A DNA stretch of 64,000 nt from Paracoccus sp. C2R09 (GTDB lineage Bacteria; Pseudomonadota; Alphaproteobacteria; Rhodobacterales; Rhodobacteraceae): positions 62,001 through 126,000 of the forward strand of contig NZ_JAHKQB010000023.1 of the NCBI RefSeq assembly GCF_018860625.1, read 5' to 3'. This document shows positions 8,681 through 16,657 of the stretch, piece by piece (the first letter of the stretch is position 1; each line of letters opens with the position of its first letter). Made by a program: the position numbers and the translations under genes. The notes beneath the pieces are model-generated. The model did not search any database and was not told the origin of the DNA. It saw nothing but the letters and a program-made list of their open reading frames with translations.

Positions 8681-9960
8681 TCTGGACCGTCGCGATTTCC
8701 CTTCTGGGCCTGATGGCCCTGTCGATCCCGGTGGGCATCGTCCTGTTCATCCTGGGCATCGGCGTGGGCGAGTTCTATTCGGCATTTCCGCTGCTGCGCG
8801 GGCTGGGTCAGGTGATCTGGTCGGCATCGAATTCCTCGACCCTGATCGCCATTCCGCTGTTCGTGCTGCTGGGCGAGATCCTGGTGCGCGGCGGGGTGGC
8901 CGAACGCACCTATGCGGCGCTGGACAAATGGCTGTCCTGGCTGCCGGGCGGGCTGGTCCATGCCAATATCGCGACCGCGACGATGTTCTCGGCCACGTCG
9001 GGATCGTCGGTGGCGACCGCCGCGACCGTGGCAACTGTCGCCATGCCGCAGGCCGAGCGTCTGAACTACGACCCGCGCCTGTTTTCCGGCGCGATCGCGG
9101 CGGGCGGCACGCTCGGCATCCTGATCCCGCCCTCGATCAACCTCATCGTCTACGGCTTCCTGACGGAAACCTCGATCCCGCGCCTGTTCTCGGCGGGGCT
9201 GATCCCGGGGCTGCTGATGGCGCTGGCCTTCATCGCGGTCACCGCCGCGATCTGCCTTGCGCGTCCGCATCTGGGCGGTCCGTCGCGCAGCTTCACCTGG
9301 GGCGAACGCGCGGGCAGCCTGATCCAGCTTGTGCCGATCATCCTGCTGTTCGCGGTGGTCATCGGCTCGATCTATGCGGGTTGGGCCACCCCCACCGAAA
9401 GCGCCGCGATCGGCGTCGTCATGGCCGGGCTGATCGCGATCTTCCTGGGCGACGGGCTGGGCCCGCGCGCGCTGAGCGATGCCCTGCACGGCACGATCCG
9501 CATTTCCGCGATGATCATGCTGGTCGTCGCTGGTGCGTCCTTCCTGAACTTCGCCATGACCTCGGCGGGGCTGGGACGGCAGCTGACCGAGATGATCGAA
9601 GGATCCGGCCTGTCGCCCTTCGGCACGTTGCTGCTGGTGATCGCGCTGTATCTGGTGCTGGGCTTCTTCATCGAGACGCTGTCGCTGATGGTCGCGACCA
9701 TCCCCATCGTCGTGCCGATCATGGCGGGCCTGGGTTACGACAAGGTCTGGTTCGGCATCCTGATGATCGTCTTGATCGAGATGGCGCTGATCACCCCGCC
9801 CGTCGGCCTGAACCTGTTCGTCGTGCAGGGCGCCCGCAAGAGCGGCTCGATCAATCAGGTCATCATGGGCGCGATCCCCTATGTGCTGGTCATGATCTGC
9901 ATGATCGCCGCGCTGATCGCCCTGCCGGGGCTGGCGCTCTGGCTGCCCTCCATTCTTTGA
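8677..9960 (+). CDS. dctM: TRAP transporter large permease (DctM type)
   Basis: A 427-aa integral membrane protein with about 12 helices, the cation-coupled translocator of a TRAP system. Typical DctM stretches include FVLLGEILVRGG, the SGSSVATAATVA glycine/serine-rich hairpin, GTLGILIPPSINLIVYG and ITPPVGLNLFV near the C-terminus. I place the start at the ATG overlapping the dctQ stop. Upstream in-frame sequence back to 7729 overlaps dctP and dctQ and is not real coding. Confidence 0.9.
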   Translation: MIWTVAISLLGLMALSIPVGIVLFILGIGVGEFYSAFPLLRGLGQVIWSASNSSTLIAIPLFVLLGEILVRGGVAERTYAALDKWLSWLPGGLVHANIATATMFSATSGSSVATAATVATVAMPQAERLNYDPRLFSGAIAAGGTLGILIPPSINLIVYGFLTETSIPRLFSAGLIPGLLMALAFIAVTAAICLARPHLGGPSRSFTWGERAGSLIQLVPIILLFAVVIGSIYAGWATPTESAAIGVVMAGLIAIFLGDGLGPRALSDALHGTIRISAMIMLVVAGASFLNFAMTSAGLGRQLTEMIEGSGLSPFGTLLLVIALYLVLGFFIETLSLMVATIPIVVPIMAGLGYDKVWFGILMIVLIEMALITPPVGLNLFVVQGARKSGSINQVIMGAIPYVLVMICMIAALIALPGLALWLPSIL

Positions 9961-9974
9961 CAAGGACCGATTTC

Positions 9975-10643
9975 ATGCAATTCACCGTCGATGGCCGCCC
10001 GCTGGACCTGACGCCCGCGAACCTCATCATCGCGGGCTGGACCAGCCGCAATCAGGACGCCATCCAGCACCATATCGACGAGCTGGCCGAACTGGGGGTC
10101 AAGCCGCCCTCGGCCACGCCGCTCTTCTATCGCGTGTCGGCATCGCTTCTGACCACCTCGGATCGGATCCAGGCCGTTGGCCCGGCATCCTCGGGCGAGG
10201 TCGAGCCGATGATCGTGCAGGACGGCACCCGTCGCTGGCTGGGGCTGGGGTCCGACCATACGGATCGCGCGCTCGAGGCGCATTCGGTCGCCATGTCGAA
10301 GCAGGTCTGCGCCAAGCCCTGCGCGGCCGAACTGTGGGATTGGGACGGGATCGCCGACCGGCTCGAAGATCTGGTGCTGGAAAGCTGGATCCACGAGAAC
10401 GGCGACTGGGTCGAATACCAGAAGGGCACGGCGGCCTCGATCCGGCCGCTGGCCGATCTGATCGACGGCGCGGGGTTCGACGACCTGGCCAAGGACGGCC
10501 CCGTCGCGATGATGTGCGGCACCTTCGGCGCGATCGGCGGCGTGCGTCCCGCGGGTCGTTTCCGGATGCGCATGACCGACCCCGCGACGGGGCGCAGCAT
10601 CACCCATGAATACGCCACGACCACCCTGCCCGACATCGCCTGA
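9975..10643 (+). CDS. DUF2848 domain-containing protein
   Basis: A 222-aa cytoplasmic protein matching the DUF2848 family, which I recall as related to fumarylacetoacetate hydrolase-like folds. Recognisable parts are IIAGWTSRNQDAIQHHIDEL near the N-terminus, GLGSDHTDRALE in the middle and VAMMCGTFGAIGGVRPAGRF near the end. It starts 15 nt after dctM with AAGGA in front, so it is the last gene of the TRAP operon. A catabolic role on the transported compound is likely, but the reaction is unknown. Confidence 0.8.
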   Translation: MQFTVDGRPLDLTPANLIIAGWTSRNQDAIQHHIDELAELGVKPPSATPLFYRVSASLLTTSDRIQAVGPASSGEVEPMIVQDGTRRWLGLGSDHTDRALEAHSVAMSKQVCAKPCAAELWDWDGIADRLEDLVLESWIHENGDWVEYQKGTAASIRPLADLIDGAGFDDLAKDGPVAMMCGTFGAIGGVRPAGRFRMRMTDPATGRSITHEYATTTLPDIA

Positions 10644-10669
10644 ACAGGCCATTGACAGCATCGGCGTCC

Positions 10670-10698
10670 ATGCCGACAGTTCCGGGCATTCCGGAACT
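10670..10698 (+). promoter_or_regulatory. LysR operator A, upstream of the 10713 regulator gene
   Basis: A palindrome AGTTCC-N9-GGAACT (10678-10698; arms extend to AGTTCCGG/CCGGAACT) is preceded by ATGCCGAC (10670-10677). The whole 29-nt element recurs in inverted orientation at 11730-11758 with about 26 of 29 positions the same. It lies 14 nt before the regulator's ATG, fitting autoregulation. Confidence 0.65.
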
Positions 10699-10712
10699 TC
10701 GCGAGGACGCCG

Positions 10713-11684
10713 ATGCCACTTCCCAAGCTGTCGCTCCAGGTCCTCGAAGCGTTCGAGACCGTCGCCCGCCATGGCTCGATGCAAGAGGCTGCGGCCCAGC
10801 TCGGGATCTCGATCTCGTCGGTGTCGCATCACGTCGCCCGGCTGGAGGAGGAACTGGGGGCGACCCTTCTGGACCGGACCACCCGGCCCTTTGCCCTGAC
10901 GCGAGAGGGGCGCGAGACACTGCACCACCTGTCCCTGGGGCTGCAACACCTGCGCCGCGCCACCAGCGAGACCGCCGTCGCGGGCCTGCTGGGCGCGCGG
11001 TCGCTGAATGTCGGCCTGGTCGAGGATTTCGAAAGCAATCTCGGCCCCGAGCTTGCGGGCATCCTTGCCGGTCGGATGCCGCGCGCCAAGCTGTCCTTCA
11101 GCAATGTCCTCAGCCATCAGGCGCCCGACCTGCTGCGCCGGGGCGATCTGGACATCGCCATCGCATCCGACCCAGATCGCAACATCGGCGACCTTCAGGT
11201 GCTGCCCCTGCTGCGCGATCCCTTCGTGATCGTGCACCCCGCGAACCTGCCCGTATCGCCCGAGGACCTGCTGCGCGGGGCGCATGCCCTGCCCTTCCTG
11301 CGCTTCAACCCGTCCCACCAGATCGGACGGCTGGTCGAAGCGCATCTGGCGCGCAACCGCATCTCGCTGACCGAGCGCTACAATTTCGACACCGTGCAAT
11401 CCATCATGGCGGTCGTCGCCAAGGGCCAGGGCTGGTCCATGATCACGCCCCTCGGCTATGTCCGCGCCGAAAGATTCGCATCGCAGGTTCGCCTGCGCCC
11501 CCTGCCGGTCGCGGGCTTCACGCGGCGGATATCATTGCTGGCAAGGGCGGATTTCGATCGCGCGGCGGCAGGCGCCATCGCGCAACTGGTTCGGACCACC
11601 CTGCCCCCCGTGGCCATCGAACCGGCGCTGGCGGGCCATTCATGGCTTGCCGAAAGTTTCACCGTCGTGACCGACCCAAGCTGA
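10713..11684 (+). CDS. LysR-family transcriptional regulator (GcvA-like)
   Basis: A 323-aa LysR protein with an N-terminal helix-turn-helix (about 5-65; AAAQLGISISSVSHHVARLEE) and a GcvA-type effector domain (LRRGDLDIAIASD, and the PLLRDPFVIVHP turn). A GAGGA ribosome site precedes the ATG. The gene sits between two near-identical inverted operators (10670-10698 and 11730-11758), the second leading into the FAD-GcvT dehydrogenase gene. It is therefore probably the regulator of that gene and of itself. The effector is unknown; an N-methylated amine or sulfonate would fit the context. Confidence 0.87.
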   Translation: MPLPKLSLQVLEAFETVARHGSMQEAAAQLGISISSVSHHVARLEEELGATLLDRTTRPFALTREGRETLHHLSLGLQHLRRATSETAVAGLLGARSLNVGLVEDFESNLGPELAGILAGRMPRAKLSFSNVLSHQAPDLLRRGDLDIAIASDPDRNIGDLQVLPLLRDPFVIVHPANLPVSPEDLLRGAHALPFLRFNPSHQIGRLVEAHLARNRISLTERYNFDTVQSIMAVVAKGQGWSMITPLGYVRAERFASQVRLRPLPVAGFTRRISLLARADFDRAAAGAIAQLVRTTLPPVAIEPALAGHSWLAESFTVVTDPS

Positions 11685-11729
11685 AAGCCGCGCCACGAAG
11701 GCCCCCGCAATCGTGGGCGCTGCAAACAC

Positions 11730-11758
11730 AGTTCCGGAAAACCGGGAACTGTCGGCAT
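11730..11758 (-). promoter_or_regulatory. LysR operator B, upstream of the FAD-GcvT gene
   Basis: AGTTCC-N9-GGAACT followed by GTCGGCAT. Read on the minus strand it repeats operator A (10670-10698) at about 26 of 29 positions. It lies 76 nt before the start of the FAD-GcvT gene. Such conservation in non-coding DNA points to binding by the LysR protein encoded between the two copies. Confidence 0.65.
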
Positions 11759-11833
11759 CCCGATTGACCGGACGGGCGCCCTGGTTCTGGCATGGCCGCA
11801 GAACAGTCACTTCATTCCACGGGGTAAGACAAC

Positions 11834-14269
11834 ATGCGGGACCAGGCACGGGTCGTGATCATCGGGGGCGGCATCGCGGGATGCTCGGCGCTTTATCATC
11901 TGACGCAGGAGGGGTGGACCGACGTCATGCTGATCGAACGGGACGAGTTGACATCCGGCACGACCTGGCATTCCGCGGCGCAGGTCACGAATTTCGGCAT
12001 GACCCAGACCATGGTCGGGCTGAAAACGCATTCAATCAATCTGTACAAGGAACTGCGCGACGATCCCGAATATCCTGTTGGCTATAACTATGGCGATGGC
12101 GGCATCCGCCTGGCCAATACCGAAGCGCAAATGGACGGCTATCGCCACTTCACCTCGATGGCGGCCGGGATGGGCGTCGAATTCGAGGTGCTGGACGCCG
12201 CCGAATGCGCCCGCCGTCATCCGCTGATTTCCACCGACAACCTGCTGGGCGGCCTTTGGGATCCGACCGACGGGCATATCGACCCCGCGCAGCTATGTCA
12301 GGCGCTGGCCCGTCGCGCCCGTCTGGCCGGTGCCGAGGTGAACCGCCACACCCCCGTGACCGGCCTGACCCAGCATCCCGACCACACATGGACCGTCCAT
12401 ACCACCAAGGGCGACGTGAAGACCGAGATCGTGGTCAATGCCGGTGGCTATCGTTGCAACGAAATCGGCGCGATGATGGGCGTCAGCCACCCCGTCGCCT
12501 CGATGGAGCATCAGTATTTCCTGACCGAGGATATCCCCGCCATCGCCGAGGCCGGCCACCGCATGCCGCTGCTGCGTTGCCCGATCAGCGATTACTACTG
12601 CCGTCAGGAAAAGGGCGGTCTGCTGCTGGGCTTCTATGAACAGGATTGCCGCACATGGGGCATGGACGGGATCGACCCCAAATTCACCAATGACCTGTGC
12701 CCCGACGATCTGGACCGTGTGACCGACGTGCTGGAAGGCGCATTCGCCCGCATGCCCGCCCTGATGGAAACAGGCATCCGCAGCGTCGTGAACGGTCCGA
12801 TCACCTATACCATCGACGGCGCGCCGCTGGTCGGCCCGATCCCCGGCAAGCGCAATGCCTTCTGCATCATCGGTCTGCGTGCGGGTCTGGGCGAAGGTGG
12901 CGGCCACGGCTGGTTGCTGGCGCAGCAGATCGTCCATGGCGAGGCGCAATACGACACATGGGTCATCGACCCGCGCCGCTTTACCGGACATGCCACGGTC
13001 GAACTGACCGCCTTGAAGGCGATCGAGGATTACCAGAACGAATTCCGCTTCCACTTTCCGCATGAACACCGCCCCGCCGGTCGCCCGATGAAAACCACCC
13101 CCCTGACCGCCGTGCTGGCAGCCGAGGGCGCGGAATTCGGCACCGTCAACGGCTGGGAACGCGTGGATTACATCAAGCCCTCGCCCGACTTCCACGAGAC
13201 CCTGGGCTTCCGCTTCAACGAGGTGCAGGACATCGTCGCCGCCGAGGTGGATGCGGTCGCCACGGGCGTCGGCATCACCGAGGTGTCGGGCTTCAACCGG
13301 TTCGAACTGACCGGCCGCGATGTCCACGCCTTCCTCGACCGGATGTTCTGCGGACGGGTCGCGAAGAAGCCCGGCCGCGTCGGTCTCGGCTATCTGCTGA
13401 ACGACCATGGGATGCTGAAGGGCGAGGCGACAGTCGCGAACATCCCGGCCTCGGATCGCGGACCGGACCGGGTCTGGTATGGATCGGCGGCGGCGTCGGA
13501 ATATCACGACATGGATTGGCTGGCATCCCATATCCGCGCGGACGAGGATGTCGCGATCCGGTCGCTGACCAACCAGCAGACGATCCTGGTGATCGCCGGT
13601 CCCAAGGCGCGCGACGTCCTGCAGGGGGCCGCGCGCGGCGACTGGTTGAAAGAGGCCTTCCCCTGGCTGTCCGTCCGCGAAACGCATATCGGCATCGCCC
13701 CCGCGACCGTGCTGGGCGTGAGCTTCTCGGGCGAACTCGCCTATGAAATCCACGTCCCGAACGAGAGCTTGCACGCCGCCTATATCGCGTTGCGCAAGGC
13801 GGGCGAGTCCCACGGGATGCGGCTGTTCGGCGCCCGGGCGGTGGATTCGATGCGCATGGAAAAGGGCTTCTTGCACTGGAAGGCCGACATCCTGACCGAG
13901 TTCGACCCGTTCGAGACCGGTCTCGACCGCTTCGTCAAGCTGGACAAGCCCGATTTCATCGGTCGCGAGGCCCTGCTGAAGCGCCATGCCGCCGGACCGT
14001 CGCGCAGGCTGGTCACCCTGCGGGTCGATACGCGGGACGCCCCCGCGCACCCGGGCGCATCCCTGCGCCAGGACGGACGCATCGTGGGCACCGTCACCTC
14101 GGGCGACCTGGGGCATCGGACGGGGCTGAACCTTGCCTATGCCTTTGTCGAACCGGGCGTTTCCGCCGAAGGCACGCAGCTGTCGGTCGATATCATCGGC
14201 ACGGCGGTCCCCGCGACGGTGATCCCGGCCAGCCCCTATGATCCGGGCTTCGCGAAGATGCGCGGCTGA
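11834..14269 (+). CDS. FAD-dependent oxidoreductase / GcvT fusion (N-methyl dehydrogenase type)
   Basis: An 811-aa two-part enzyme of the dimethylglycine/sarcosine dehydrogenase family. An N-terminal DAO domain (about 1-370) has a GGGIAG dinucleotide site and TSGTTWH46, where the histidine is the likely covalent FAD attachment point. A FAO_M linker and a GcvT tetrahydrofolate domain with C-terminal barrel (about 430-811) follow. Such enzymes oxidise N-methyl groups and pass the carbon to tetrahydrofolate. After His46 it reads SAAQ where its relatives in this window read AAG. It is preceded by a LysR operator and followed by safDE-like genes and the tau cluster, so an N-methylated substrate such as N-methyltaurine is possible. 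Confidence 0.85.
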   Translation: MRDQARVVIIGGGIAGCSALYHLTQEGWTDVMLIERDELTSGTTWHSAAQVTNFGMTQTMVGLKTHSINLYKELRDDPEYPVGYNYGDGGIRLANTEAQMDGYRHFTSMAAGMGVEFEVLDAAECARRHPLISTDNLLGGLWDPTDGHIDPAQLCQALARRARLAGAEVNRHTPVTGLTQHPDHTWTVHTTKGDVKTEIVVNAGGYRCNEIGAMMGVSHPVASMEHQYFLTEDIPAIAEAGHRMPLLRCPISDYYCRQEKGGLLLGFYEQDCRTWGMDGIDPKFTNDLCPDDLDRVTDVLEGAFARMPALMETGIRSVVNGPITYTIDGAPLVGPIPGKRNAFCIIGLRAGLGEGGGHGWLLAQQIVHGEAQYDTWVIDPRRFTGHATVELTALKAIEDYQNEFRFHFPHEHRPAGRPMKTTPLTAVLAAEGAEFGTVNGWERVDYIKPSPDFHETLGFRFNEVQDIVAAEVDAVATGVGITEVSGFNRFELTGRDVHAFLDRMFCGRVAKKPGRVGLGYLLNDHGMLKGEATVANIPASDRGPDRVWYGSAAASEYHDMDWLASHIRADEDVAIRSLTNQQTILVIAGPKARDVLQGAARGDWLKEAFPWLSVRETHIGIAPATVLGVSFSGELAYEIHVPNESLHAAYIALRKAGESHGMRLFGARAVDSMRMEKGFLHWKADILTEFDPFETGLDRFVKLDKPDFIGREALLKRHAAGPSRRLVTLRVDTRDAPAHPGASLRQDGRIVGTVTSGDLGHRTGLNLAYAFVEPGVSAEGTQLSVDIIGTAVPATVIPASPYDPGFAKMRG

Positions 14270-14275
14270 GCCGAA

Positions 14276-14307
14276 CTGGACCTACGAATGCAGCCCTCTG
14301 GCCCTAA
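14276..14307 (+). promoter_or_regulatory. TauR-type direct repeats upstream of safD
   Basis: CTGGACCTAC (14276-14285) and CTGGCCCTAA (14298-14307), starts 22 nt apart. They match the CTGGACYTAA repeats I recall for TauR of Rhodobacter capsulatus, and the pair upstream of tpa here (19902-19934) with nearly the same spacing. They lie 64-95 nt before the aldehyde dehydrogenase ATG. Overlapping them is a TGCAGCCC/GGGCTGCA hairpin (14289-14322), which may end the upstream transcript. Confidence 0.6.
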
Positions 14308-14370
14308 CGCCGGGGGGCTGCACGCCATTATACCGGAACATGCCGAAATTCCGTGGCCGAGGACCCTTCC

Positions 14371-15861
14371 ATGACCAAGCAGAACATGATCGACACCGCC
14401 CCCGACGAGGTGTTCGCCGCCTATCGTCAGGTCAACCTGATCGACGCCAAGCGCGTCCCCGCCAACGCGGCGCTGGACGTGACCGCCCCCGCGACCGGCC
14501 TGGTCCTGGGTCAGGCCGCCGCCAGCGACGCGGATGAAACCGCCGCCGCCGTCGCATCCGCCAAGACCGCCCAGATCGCCTGGGCGCAGGTGCCCGCCCG
14601 CGAACGCGGCAAGCGCGTCGCCGCCGCCGCCCGCGCCGTGGCCGAGAACGCCGAACTGATCGCGCAGGTCCTTGCGCGCGAAACCGGCAAAGCCATCCGC
14701 ACCGAATGCCGGGGCGAGGTCGCGGTCGCCGCCGACATCATCGAGTTCTATGGCGGGCTGGGGTCCGAGCTGAAGGGCCAGACCGTCCCCTACAACCCGC
14801 GCATGCTGACCATGACCACCCGCGAACCGCTTGGTGTGGTTGCGGCCATCGTGCCCTGGAACGTGCCGCTGGTCCTCTTTGCGCTCAAGATCGGCCCGGC
14901 GCTGGTCGCGGGCAATTCGGTCGTGCTGAAATCCTCGGAGGAGGCGCCCTTCGCCACCTTCCTCATGGCCGAGATCATGATGGCGCATCTGCCCGCGGGC
15001 GTGCTGAACGTCGTGAACGGCACCGGCGCCGTCTGCGGCAACGCCCTGACCGGCCATCCCGACATCGCCAAGATCACCTTTACCGGCTCGGAAGCCGTGG
15101 GCGAGGCGATCTACAAGGTCGGCGCATCGCGCATCATCCCGGTGTCGCTGGAACTGGGCGGCAAATCCCCGATGATCGTCTGCGAGGATGCGGATCTGGA
15201 CAAGGCCGTCGCGGGCGCCATCTCGGGGATGCGCTTCACCCGCCAGGGCCAGAGCTGCACGGCCGCCAGCCGCATCTATGTCCATGACAGCCTGATGGAC
15301 GCGTTCATGGAACGCCTGGGCGCCCAGCTGGACAAGCTGGTCATCGGCGACCCGCTGGACGAGGCGACCGATGTGGGCACCATCATCAATGCCCGCCAGA
15401 TCGCCACGATCAACGGATATGTCGCCCGGGCCGAGGCGACCGAGGGCGCAACCGTCACCCGTTATGGCCAGCTGCCGAAGGATGCGGCGCTGTCCCCCGA
15501 TCTGTTCGTCCAGCCGACGATCCTGTCGGGCCTGCCCGACGATCATCCCTGCGTCATGGAGGAGATCTTCGGCCCCGTCGCCGTCGTTCAGCGTTGGAGC
15601 GATTACGACCAGGTCATCGAGCTGGCCAACAGCACGCATTACGGACTGGCCGCATCGGTCTGGACGCGCAGCCTGCATGTCGCGCTGGACAGCACCTCGC
15701 GGCTGAACGCAGGCTATGTCCAGGTGAACCAGAACCTGACGATCCAGCCCAATGTCAGCTATGGGGGCTTCGGGCGTTCGGGCCTGGGCAAGGAGGCTTC
15801 TCTCGAGGCCATGCTGGAGCATTTCACGCGGTCCAAGACCATCGTCATGAATTTCGACTGA
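14371..15861 (+). CDS. safD: Aldehyde dehydrogenase, candidate sulfoacetaldehyde dehydrogenase SafD
   Basis: A 496-aa NAD(P)-dependent aldehyde dehydrogenase. Landmarks are PWNVPL (Asn164), the Rossmann stretch TFTGSEAVG, LELGGKSP with general base Glu261, and GQSC with nucleophile Cys296. The ATG at 14371 has GAGGA in front and is preferred to a GTG at 14353. Its stop overlaps the start of a TSUP exporter gene. TauR-type repeats upstream and the adjacent tauABC, tpa and tauR genes suggest oxidation of sulfoacetaldehyde to sulfoacetate, as by SafD of Neptuniibacter. The family is certain and the substrate inferred; an aldehyde from the upstream FAD enzyme is the alternative. Confidence 0.8.
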   Translation: MTKQNMIDTAPDEVFAAYRQVNLIDAKRVPANAALDVTAPATGLVLGQAAASDADETAAAVASAKTAQIAWAQVPARERGKRVAAAARAVAENAELIAQVLARETGKAIRTECRGEVAVAADIIEFYGGLGSELKGQTVPYNPRMLTMTTREPLGVVAAIVPWNVPLVLFALKIGPALVAGNSVVLKSSEEAPFATFLMAEIMMAHLPAGVLNVVNGTGAVCGNALTGHPDIAKITFTGSEAVGEAIYKVGASRIIPVSLELGGKSPMIVCEDADLDKAVAGAISGMRFTRQGQSCTAASRIYVHDSLMDAFMERLGAQLDKLVIGDPLDEATDVGTIINARQIATINGYVARAEATEGATVTRYGQLPKDAALSPDLFVQPTILSGLPDDHPCVMEEIFGPVAVVQRWSDYDQVIELANSTHYGLAASVWTRSLHVALDSTSRLNAGYVQVNQNLTIQPNVSYGGFGRSGLGKEASLEAMLEHFTRSKTIVMNFD

Positions 15862-16592
15862 TGGAAGACATCATCGTGCTGTCCGCTGCCACCTTGGCGG
15901 CGGGCTTTCTGCGGGGCGTGACCGGGTTCGGTTTCGCCCTTGCTGCCGTTCCGCTCTACAGTCTCAGCGTGCCGCCGCTGCAGGCGGTCATCATGGCGCA
16001 GATGCTGCAGATCGCCGCCGCCCCCACCGATATCGTGCAGAACCGGCGCAGCGTCGATCGCAAGGCACTGACGCTGCTGTGTTCGGGGGCGTTGATCTTC
16101 ACGCCCGTCGGGGCATATTTCGCGACGCGCCTGCCGGCCGACGCGATGAGGCTGGCGATCGCGGTCGTGGTGTTGATGGGACTGGCCGCCCTGATGGCCA
16201 AGGTCACGATCCGCGACGGCAAGGGGCCGGCCATCACGGCGGGCGCGGTCGCGGGTCTGCTGGGGGGGCTGGCCGCGATGCCGGGACCGCCCGCCGTCGC
16301 CTATTTCCTGGGCCGCGGTGCGGGCAAGGCCGCAAGCCGTGCATCCCTGCTGCTGTTCTTTGCCTTCACCGCGATCATCGCACTTGGGTCGCTGGCCCTG
16401 GGGTCCGACGTGCTGCGATGGGACATGCTGATGGCATCGGTGATCGCCTATCCCTCGATGCTGATCGGAAACTGGGCGGGAACGCGGCTGTTCCAGCGCC
16501 TTGGGGATGGGCATTACCGCGTCGCGGCACTGGGCGTCCTGTTCATCTCGGCGGTGCTGACAGGGGTCAAGGGCGTCGCGGGCCTGATCTGA
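15861..16592 (+). CDS. safE: TSUP-family membrane protein, candidate sulfoacetate exporter SafE
   Basis: A 243-aa TauE/SafE (TSUP) family protein with about seven to eight hydrophobic helices. Both halves have the family's glycine/proline-rich re-entrant stretches (RGVTGFGFALAAVPL near residue 18 and AGLLGGLAAMPGPPAVAYFL near 133). The start ATG overlaps the aldehyde dehydrogenase stop (TGATG), so the two are translationally coupled. Export of sulfoacetate made by the upstream enzyme is the likely role, since tauABC and tpa lie alongside and xsc is not in the window. TSUP proteins also move sulfite or other organosulfonates, so the substrate is unproven. Confidence 0.8.
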   Translation: MEDIIVLSAATLAAGFLRGVTGFGFALAAVPLYSLSVPPLQAVIMAQMLQIAAAPTDIVQNRRSVDRKALTLLCSGALIFTPVGAYFATRLPADAMRLAIAVVVLMGLAALMAKVTIRDGKGPAITAGAVAGLLGGLAAMPGPPAVAYFLGRGAGKAASRASLLLFFAFTAIIALGSLALGSDVLRWDMLMASVIAYPSMLIGNWAGTRLFQRLGDGHYRVAALGVLFISAVLTGVKGVAGLI

Positions 16593-16606
16593 TGCCTTGC
16601 AACGAA

Positions 16607-16634
16607 GAACGCCGCCCCGATCGGGGCGGCGTTC
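16607..16634. terminator. Bidirectional hairpin between safE and tauC
   Basis: Perfect 12-bp arms GAACGCCGCCCC and GGGGCGGCGTTC enclose a GATC loop between two converging genes. The + strand continues with CGCGTTTCC. The short T tract makes it a moderate terminator, but its position between convergent 3' ends fits transcript ending from both sides. Confidence 0.75.
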
Positions 16635-16657
16635 GCGTTTCCTCAGGGCGTCTGTCC

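Noticed and set aside
14371..15861. Naming the aldehyde dehydrogenase as betaine aldehyde dehydrogenase
   Set aside because: Family residues alone cannot decide; no choline dehydrogenase or bet regulator is nearby, while taurine genes and TauR-type repeats are.
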